A DNA stretch of 38,592 nucleotides from positions 1 through 38,592 of the forward strand of contig JAHFKQ010000002.1 of the NCBI GenBank assembly GCA_023245265.1, given 5' to 3'. Positions 33,190-38,592 of the stretch are shown piece by piece. This DNA comes from Candidatus Collierbacteria bacterium. Lineage in GTDB: Bacteria > Patescibacteriota > Microgenomatia > UBA1400 > MFAQ01. Under the pieces are notes generated by a model. The model saw only the letters and a list, made by a program, of their open reading frames with translations. It was not told where the DNA came from and ran no database searches. A program made the position numbers and the translations under genes. The stretch's first letter is position 1. Every line of letters begins with the position of its first letter.

Positions 33190-34010
33190 AGCCCGAACTA
33201 TCCATCATCACTGTGGGTTACAAATCCGAAAAAACCATCGGACCATTTTTAGATTCTATTCAGAAAAACCGTGATGGCATTATCAAAGAAATCATTGTCG
33301 TCGATAACTACCCGGGCGATCGGGGAGCTCAAATTGCCGAAAAACACCCGCTTAAGCCTAGGGTAATTCGAAATACCGAAAATGTCGGCTTTTCAATCGC
33401 TATTAACCAAGGTATCAAGGTTGCTCGCGGCGAGTACATTTTAATTATCAACCCGGATACCAGACTTATTGGTTCTGCTCTCAAACACCTTCTAAGTTTC
33501 GCCAAAAAAACTCCCAAGCTGGGAGCCGTGGCTCCGAGACTTCTCAATAACGATGGTCAAATTCAACCTTCCTGTTTTAAGTTTCCCACTGTCTGGAACG
33601 CTTTCAAGTATTATTTCTTGGGTTGTCAGAATTGTTTTAATAAATATAATCCCGGTGACAAGGTCACTCAAGTAGATGTTGCGGTGATGGCCGCTTTTCT
33701 CGTTCCCAAATCAACTCTGGATTATGTCGGGGGGTTGGATGAAACATATTTTCTTTACTATGAAGATGTTGAGTTTTGCCGTCGACTTCATCGTTTTGGA
33801 TTGCCCGTTTACTACTTACCTCAAGCTAAAGTTCAGCACGCTCATGGAGTCAGTGGCAACTTTGTCAGTCACCTCAAGAGTCCTTTGGCTAAATCGGCGC
33901 AAATTTATCACGGTGTTGTCGGCTCGGCGATTCTCAACTCGGTTCTTTGGGCAGGTCAAAAATGGCAAAAGTTAGGTAAAATCCTTCGCCATTTGCTACC
34001 CCAAAATTAA
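33186..34010 (+). CDS. GT2 rhamnosyltransferase-like glycosyltransferase
   Basis: This 274-residue enzyme shows ITVGYKSEKTI, VVDNYPGD, NVGFSIAINQGI (the classic NxGFxxxxNxGI donor motif), INPDTRLI and LDETYFLYYEDVEFCRRLHRFG with the ED-x-E/D element. This arrangement is typical of rhamnosyltransferase-like GT2 enzymes in O-antigen and galactan pathways. In the same two-gene unit as 32308, it could add the next sugar of the repeat. Its stop overlaps the convergent GT-C gene by 4 bases. Confidence 0.88.
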   Translation: MKPELSIITVGYKSEKTIGPFLDSIQKNRDGIIKEIIVVDNYPGDRGAQIAEKHPLKPRVIRNTENVGFSIAINQGIKVARGEYILIINPDTRLIGSALKHLLSFAKKTPKLGAVAPRLLNNDGQIQPSCFKFPTVWNAFKYYFLGCQNCFNKYNPGDKVTQVDVAVMAAFLVPKSTLDYVGGLDETYFLYYEDVEFCRRLHRFGLPVYYLPQAKVQHAHGVSGNFVSHLKSPLAKSAQIYHGVVGSAILNSVLWAGQKWQKLGKILRHLLPQN

Positions 34011-35548
34011 GGATAGTTATTAGTTAGACAGTCTTTAGCTTTAGATAGCCGCTTTTCCAAATAAAAGTGTCCTATTTCGGTCGTTTCTACCACTTTGGAA
34101 AATAAGTTCTCTTCTTGGGTGTCGGCGTCAATCAGTCTTCTCGGGATACCACCATATGGCTCTCTCATTAAAAATCTGACGCAAGTACTGCCTTTTTTAG
34201 GCACCGGTAATTCACCCGGAAAACCCAGGGCATTTCCGGTCTCGTAGTAGGGAAGATAATGATACTTTTTCTTCCCATACTGGGTAAAAAGATAGGCCCA
34301 GACTGTTTGAATTTTGTAGGGCATTGTCGTTGCTCTCACGGTAAAACTTCTGGTGCCGGCCCAATCATACATCTCTTCCATAACTTTTATTTCATCTTGT
34401 AAAAGCATAAACTGCTGGGTTTTGATGTCTTCCATTAGCCCTTCTTTGTTGCGAACCAATATCTGGGAAAGATTCCCCCACATGGCCAAGATTATTAGTC
34501 CGGCTGTGATCACTTTATTATGGTCCCAGAGTCGGTCCAAAAAACCCGCGAAGCCAATTATTAGTCCAGTACCAATCCCAACATTGATAAAGTAGGCGTT
34601 GTAGGAACCCAGAACCAAGATCAATATGCCTCCAAAGATCCAGGTCAAAAGTAAACGGTACTCAATTTTTTTTCTGGCCTGAAAAAACCAAAATATTACA
34701 ATTCCCACCGCCATCGGCCATAAATATCGGCTACTCCAGGGCCAAAAATTATCATGCCACATCAAAATCCACCTTTGCAAAAACACTAGCCAGGCCGGGT
34801 CATTCGAAGATCGATAGCCTGTCGTCAGAATCTTCGTCACAATCTCCAAACTTCTAAAGCCATTCTTGAATTCGCCCAGAATATAGGAGGAGAAAATACT
34901 GAGACCGAGTAATATCGCCGTTAATCTAGATTTTAGACTGATCGAGGGAATCTCTTTTTTTAGTAAAAGCAACAAGATGCCGGCCAGAGGGATTAAAGTA
35001 ACCAGAAAAATTTCGAACTGTGCCCCAGAAGCGACCCCTAAAGCCATGAGGGGCAAACCCCAAAACTTGTTTTTAGATTTTAGCAGGATCACTGCACCGC
35101 CAAAAAGGCTAATCCACGACCAAACTGCCAAACTCGGATTGCCGTAATACATCGCATATTGGCTGGACTCAAAAGAGACGGCGAACAAGAGAGCCGCCAA
35201 ATAGGCCGCTCTTTTTCCCAAGAGTTTCTCGGTGATCCAGAAGATGGGTAGGATGGCCAAGGCGTTTAAAAGTCTAAAGATAGCCGCGACGAAGTAGGGG
35301 CTACCACTGCCGAGTAAATACAGGATTCCGGTCAGGTACCAGTGTAGTACCCCATGATTCAAGCCGGTCACCCCATTGGTGGGTGGTCCAATTAGTTTTA
35401 TATCTCCTTGTGTGTAAATTGCTTGAGAAACGAAGGCGTCTCTGGCTTCATCAAATCCAAAGTACACATTTTGGGTAAAGTGGTAGAACCTAGAAAAAAT
35501 CGCTAAAAATATTATCGGAAGCCACCAGTACCACTTTATGTCTTTCAC
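34007..35548 (-). CDS. GT-C (GT39-like) membrane glycosyltransferase, IGP subfamily
   Basis: The 513-residue protein has about 11 helices and a C-terminal outer domain (about 380-513). The first outer loop reads FGFDEARDAFV (30-40), with D33-E34 and D37, then IKLIGPPTNGVTGLNHGVLHWYL, placing it with the paralogues at 12623, 25933, 28455 and 37913. It differs in having HGVLHWY where the others have GPxxYY. It uses a GTG start with a possible TAAGAT -10 box 6 bases upstream. It is read from the minus strand, divergent from the GT-C gene at 35609. Confidence 0.84.
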   Translation of the reverse strand: MKDIKWYWWLPIIFLAIFSRFYHFTQNVYFGFDEARDAFVSQAIYTQGDIKLIGPPTNGVTGLNHGVLHWYLTGILYLLGSGSPYFVAAIFRLLNALAILPIFWITEKLLGKRAAYLAALLFAVSFESSQYAMYYGNPSLAVWSWISLFGGAVILLKSKNKFWGLPLMALGVASGAQFEIFLVTLIPLAGILLLLLKKEIPSISLKSRLTAILLGLSIFSSYILGEFKNGFRSLEIVTKILTTGYRSSNDPAWLVFLQRWILMWHDNFWPWSSRYLWPMAVGIVIFWFFQARKKIEYRLLLTWIFGGILILVLGSYNAYFINVGIGTGLIIGFAGFLDRLWDHNKVITAGLIILAMWGNLSQILVRNKEGLMEDIKTQQFMLLQDEIKVMEEMYDWAGTRSFTVRATTMPYKIQTVWAYLFTQYGKKKYHYLPYYETGNALGFPGELPVPKKGSTCVRFLMREPYGGIPRRLIDADTQEENLFSKVVETTEIGHFYLEKRLSKAKDCLTNNYP

Positions 35549-35554
35549 TTTATG

Positions 35555-35560
35555 ATCTTA
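35555..35560 (-). promoter_or_regulatory. Possible -10 box (TAAGAT, minus strand) of the GT-C gene
   Basis: On the minus strand TAAGAT ends 6 bases before the GTG at 35548, the spacing used by other leaderless starts here. The match is modest (TAtaAT consensus). Confidence 0.4.
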
Positions 35561-35581
35561 ACAAATACCTCAAAATATATA

Positions 35582-35587
35582 TATAAT
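35582..35587 (+). promoter_or_regulatory. -10 box (TATAAT) with a short leader
   Basis: TATAAT ends 21 bases before the ATG at 35609, preceded by an AT run (TATATATATAAT). The transcript would carry a leader of about 14 bases, unlike the other units. An in-frame stop (TAG, 35600-35602) rules out an earlier start. The 60-base intergenic region holds nothing else recognisable. Confidence 0.5.
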
Positions 35588-35608
35588 TGGTTTTGACATT
35601 AGTCCAAA

Positions 35609-36790
35609 ATGGAAAAATATTTCAAATGGTTTTTAGGTCTTGGTCTTATCATACGCCTGGTCCTGGCCACCGTCACATATCACTCTGACTTAGGGGCTTT
35701 CGCCCAAGCCGGCCGAGCCATCGTCGGAGAGGGAAAATGGCTGAGTTTTTATGATACGATGCTGACTCCCAAGGTCGACACAGTTTTCAATTATCAGCCT
35801 CTTGCCTATTTAATTCCGGCCTCGTTTTATCTGCCTTTTAAAGGTATCGTCTTAGCTACGGGGGATCTCGTTAAAAATCGAGACTGGGTGTGGTCATCCA
35901 CCTCCTATTTCAATCCGCTTCTGCTTCTTTACAAGTTTCCGATGATGCTGGCGGATCTGGCTTTCCTCTGGCTCTTACCCAAATTTTTTATCGATCAAAA
36001 AAAGAAACAACTGGTGATGCTTTTTTGGTTACTTAATCCAGTGGCCATTTTTGTCAGTTCAATGATGGGGCAGGTTGATATTATTATCGCCTTCTTTATC
36101 ACCGCCGGCTTTTATTTCTATCAAAAAGATCGCCCGTTTTTGTCCGTTTTACTTATCGCCTTATCTGCTCTCATCAAGCCGGCTGGGTTAATCCTTATTC
36201 CCTTGCTGGCCCTTCACTATTTGACCACTCACCGCAAATTTATTCCGGCAGTGTCTTTAGCCTTTACCGGATTTGGTGTTTACGCTTTGGGTATTCTGCC
36301 CTACCTCAGCTCAATCGCTTACCGCCAATACGCTTTATTTGCCGAGCAAATAGGCAAAAGTACCTATGCGGCCATTAGCATCGCTTCCGGACATGACATT
36401 CCTTGGTTCTTTATTGCCTATCTTCTAATCTTGATTTTAGTTTGGCACCGGAAACTTTCTTTTACAACCGCCTCAGCGGCTGCACTTTTGTCCAGTCTGG
36501 CTTTTTCTCATTTTCACCCCCAGTGGTTAGTCTGGATTTTACCTTGGCTTACTATTTTCGTCATCTCGAAAGAAGATTATTTTCTCTACCTAGTTGTAAT
36601 CGCTTGTTGGTTCATTATTCTATTATCATTTGACGCAACTCTTCATCTTCAGCTCTTTATTCATTCAAATCTGACACTTCCTCAAGTCTTAAGGGGGAGC
36701 CCTTCTTTCTTTGAAATTGTCCAGTTAGCCCGGGCCGGTCTGATTGCCACTCTTATTTGGATAATTGGCGGTGTCCATGAAGCCAACTAA
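35609..36790 (+). CDS. GT-C membrane glycosyltransferase, GT87/PIG-M-like
   Basis: The 393-residue protein has about 10 helices. An outer loop after helix 1 contains YHSDLGAF (24-31) with D27 as candidate catalytic acid, then NYQPLAYLI (61-69), and the membrane motif NPVAIFVSSMMGQVDII (143-159). The NPxxIxxSxxxGQxD motif is characteristic of polyprenol-phosphate-dependent mannosyl- and glucosyltransferases of the GT-C superfamily. FSHFHPQWLVWILPWL near 300-315 also fits. The next gene, overlapping by 14 bases, is a tandem paralogue. Confidence 0.83.
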   Translation: MEKYFKWFLGLGLIIRLVLATVTYHSDLGAFAQAGRAIVGEGKWLSFYDTMLTPKVDTVFNYQPLAYLIPASFYLPFKGIVLATGDLVKNRDWVWSSTSYFNPLLLLYKFPMMLADLAFLWLLPKFFIDQKKKQLVMLFWLLNPVAIFVSSMMGQVDIIIAFFITAGFYFYQKDRPFLSVLLIALSALIKPAGLILIPLLALHYLTTHRKFIPAVSLAFTGFGVYALGILPYLSSIAYRQYALFAEQIGKSTYAAISIASGHDIPWFFIAYLLILILVWHRKLSFTTASAAALLSSLAFSHFHPQWLVWILPWLTIFVISKEDYFLYLVVIACWFIILLSFDATLHLQLFIHSNLTLPQVLRGSPSFFEIVQLARAGLIATLIWIIGGVHEAN

Positions 36791-37916
36791 ATCGTTACTC
36801 TTTTTGCTCTGCCTGGCTTTCTTAGTCAGACTTTGCTTTCTATATCCCCAGTTTTCCGGTGATGTCAAGAATCATTTGGCCTGGGGTAATGGTTTTTTGG
36901 TTTCACCAATTGGTTTTTATGATCAACATTTTCCGGGATTTAATGATCCCAATTATCCTCCGGTGGCAATTTTCTTATTTGCTTTCTCCAATCTTTTTTT
37001 AACCTTCTCCAATAACATCTTAAATTTTTTAAATCATAACTTTGCCATTTTTCCTTCCGTCTTAATTCCTTTATTCAATTCGGAAAACATGCGTATGGGC
37101 TTTTTGAAGTTGCCGGCAATTTTTGCCGATTTGGGTACCGGATGGCTTCTTTATAAAATTATTCGAGCTAGATCGGGCAAATTTCCTCTACTACTGTCTT
37201 CATTGTATCTGTTCAATCCGGCCGTAATTTACATTAGTTCGGTTTGGGGCCAAATTGAGTCTTTGACGATCTTCTTTTTGATTTACTCACTTTATCAAGC
37301 AATTTATGGTGGTCGAAAAAAATTCATTTCCATTGGCCTATTTATTTTGGCGGCTTTAGTCAAGCAAACAGCGCTCTGGTTTTTACCCTTTTTTCTCCTT
37401 TTTTGGCTAAAAGAAATGAAGGTTCGGGAATTTATTCAGGGAGTCTTTCTGGGCTTAGCCACTTTTATTTTGGCTTATCTTCCTTTTGGTTTACTACCTT
37501 GGACAGCACTCAAAATATATTTTTCGTCATTGTCCGGCTCTTCGACCGTCGTGGCCGATGCCGCTTGGAATTTCTGGTCATTCTTTTTTCGAGCCGGTAC
37601 TCCGGATTCGGTTAGTTTGGGATTTTTAACTCTGCGCCAATTTTCTATTTTACTTTTAGCCGCCATTTTACTTATTCTGCTGGTAAAGCTCTATCGCCAC
37701 TTTTCTATGCTCCTTTTTTACAATTATTTATTTATCTGGTCACTGGCCATTTTCTTTTTTCAGACTAGAGTTCACGAAAGGCATCTGGCTTTTTCTTTGG
37801 TTTTTTTATTATTATTACCCCGCCTAAATCTCCGCCTCATACTTCTATATTTTTTATTGACGGGTTTCCATCTGGGCAATCTTTTTTCCAGTCTTAAATT
37901 ACCTTTTTTGAAATGA
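36777..37916 (+). CDS. GT-C membrane glycosyltransferase, tandem paralogue of the preceding gene
   Basis: The 379-residue protein has about 10 helices. It shows FSGDVKNHLAWG (26-37) with D29 as candidate catalytic residue, then YPPVAIFLF (60-68) and NPAVIYISSVWGQIESL (147-163). In GQIE the aspartate of the usual GQxD is glutamate. HERHLAFSLVFLLLLP near the C-terminus matches the VHERH-type loop seen in this GT-C group. The ATG at 36777 is preferred over the TTG at 36765. It overlaps the upstream gene by 14 bases and the next gene by 4 (ATGA). Its second half is strongly T-rich on the coding strand, as expected for a Phe/Leu-rich membrane protein. Confidence 0.82.
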   Translation: MKPTKSLLFLLCLAFLVRLCFLYPQFSGDVKNHLAWGNGFLVSPIGFYDQHFPGFNDPNYPPVAIFLFAFSNLFLTFSNNILNFLNHNFAIFPSVLIPLFNSENMRMGFLKLPAIFADLGTGWLLYKIIRARSGKFPLLLSSLYLFNPAVIYISSVWGQIESLTIFFLIYSLYQAIYGGRKKFISIGLFILAALVKQTALWFLPFFLLFWLKEMKVREFIQGVFLGLATFILAYLPFGLLPWTALKIYFSSLSGSSTVVADAAWNFWSFFFRAGTPDSVSLGFLTLRQFSILLLAAILLILLVKLYRHFSMLLFYNYLFIWSLAIFFFQTRVHERHLAFSLVFLLLLPRLNLRLILLYFLLTGFHLGNLFSSLKLPFLK

Positions 37917-38592
37917 CCTACCGGAAGGTTCTTTTGATTCTGATTATTATTCTTTCACTTTTTTTTAAATGTTATCGTTTGACTGATAGATATGGTTTTA
38001 GTTGGGATCAAGAAGATGACGCTTTAAAAACGATGTCTATGGTTTGGAATCGGAAACCGTTACTGATCGGACCCAGAGTGGCCAGTGAAAATGGATTCTT
38101 TGCCGGTCCATTTCATTATTACTTTCTCTTACCCTTTTATTTCCTGGGTCAAGGTAGTCCTTACGCCGGCGTGGCCGCCATGATGACCATCGATATCCTG
38201 ACCGTGATGGCATATTTTCTGGTGGGTCATCGTCTTTATGGAGAAAAGGTTGGTTTTCTGGCCGCCTTCGTGGCCGCGTGCAAAACCGGCCTCACTTCTT
38301 GGAATGCGATGTATATTCCTTTAGTTGCCGTTATTGGATACTATCTTTGTGTAGAACAAATAAAAACCGGGCGTTACTTTTATATTTTGGTCGCCTTTAC
38401 CGGTTTAGCCGCCAACCTTCATCTTGTCCCTGCTTCGCTCATACCCTTAGCTTTGTTAGCCATAATTTTTTCCACCCCTCGACCCTCTCCCCTCAAATTA
38501 TTAAAAGGTTTGGCCATTTTTTCTTTATTCTTTGCCCCGCTCATTCTTTTTGATCTACGCCACCATTTTTTAAATCTTCAAAAATTACTGGA
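37913..38592 (+). CDS. GT-C (GT39-like) membrane glycosyltransferase, 3' partial
   Basis: The reading frame starts at the ATG overlapping the previous stop and stays open to the window edge (226 full codons). The visible part has a first helix, an outer loop with SWDQEDDALKTMSMVW (30-45), then LLIGPRVAS, FAGPFHYYF and a TSWNAMYIP element. These match the IGP/GPxxYY subfamily at 12623, 25933, 28455 and 34007. As at 28455, the DE pair is D32-Q33, although an acidic cluster E34-D35-D36 follows. About half of the expected roughly 500 residues lie outside the window. Confidence 0.82.
   Translation, partial: MTYRKVLLILIIILSLFFKCYRLTDRYGFSWDQEDDALKTMSMVWNRKPLLIGPRVASENGFFAGPFHYYFLLPFYFLGQGSPYAGVAAMMTIDILTVMAYFLVGHRLYGEKVGFLAAFVAACKTGLTSWNAMYIPLVAVIGYYLCVEQIKTGRYFYILVAFTGLAANLHLVPASLIPLALLAIIFSTPRPSPLKLLKGLAIFSLFFAPLILFDLRHHFLNLQKLL

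Noticed and set aside
35593..35598. TTGACA as a -35 element
   Set aside because: No TATAAT-like box lies 16-18 bases downstream that would still leave the gene start intact; it probably belongs to the leader by chance.
38278..38553. 91-residue open frame near the right edge
   Set aside because: It is in another frame of the partial GT-C gene, which has clear motifs and continues through the window end.
1..38592. tRNA, rRNA, CRISPR, IS element, riboswitch or integrase site
   Set aside because: Reading both strands I found no tRNA T-loop with paired arms, no spaced direct repeats, no transposase-like protein and no terminal inverted repeats.

Overview
The window looks like a chromosomal segment of a Candidate Phyla Radiation (Patescibacteria) bacterium, most plausibly of the Microgenomates type. 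That placement is an inference from several traits: extreme coding density, overlapping or abutting genes, almost no Shine-Dalgarno sequences, many start codons 6-9 bases after a TATAAT-like box (leaderless transcripts), a very large set of membrane glycosyltransferases, and compact or divergent housekeeping enzymes. TGA is used as a stop codon, which argues against the Gracilibacteria/Absconditabacteria code. I see no tRNA, rRNA, CRISPR array, insertion sequence or phage gene, and no gene-free stretch longer than about 60 bases.

Layout. 1-2409: the end of a repeat-containing surface protein, a membrane-anchored CAP-domain protein and a small membrane protein. 2432-5657: two two-gene units encoding the dTDP-rhamnose pathway (rmlA-rmlB, then an rmlC-like gene and rmlD). 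5680-8657: a five-gene envelope operon of unknown role (secreted helical protein, single-pass protein, SurA-N-like protein, membrane-anchored SagB-type oxidoreductase, small soluble protein). 8661-9290 (minus): trmD. 9342-10777: an 83-residue protein with 20 cysteines, then a GT2-GtrA fusion. 10774-38592: a glycosylation island of GT2 and GT4 enzymes, about twelve polytopic GT-C-like proteins, one flippase, and oligoribonuclease inserted between glycosyltransferases. The last gene runs off the right edge.

How it fits together. The rml genes would supply dTDP-rhamnose to the rhamnosyltransferase-like GT2 proteins at 24217, 32308 and 33186. Three GT2 enzymes of the polyprenyl-phosphate sugar synthase type (9596, 11916, 14657) would load sugars onto lipid carrier at the inner face of the membrane. 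The GT-C proteins would use these lipid donors outside, and the flippase at 18615 would export lipid-linked oligosaccharide. The likely product is a surface glycan or glycosylated surface proteins.

The points most worth a second look are the cysteine-rich metallothionein-like protein, a 10-bp palindrome giving a -10 box to both of two divergent genes, the five-gene envelope operon, the 1058-residue fusion protein, an RmlC homologue lacking the usual catalytic tyrosine, a TrmD with changes at normally invariant positions, and a GT-C subfamily present in five copies.
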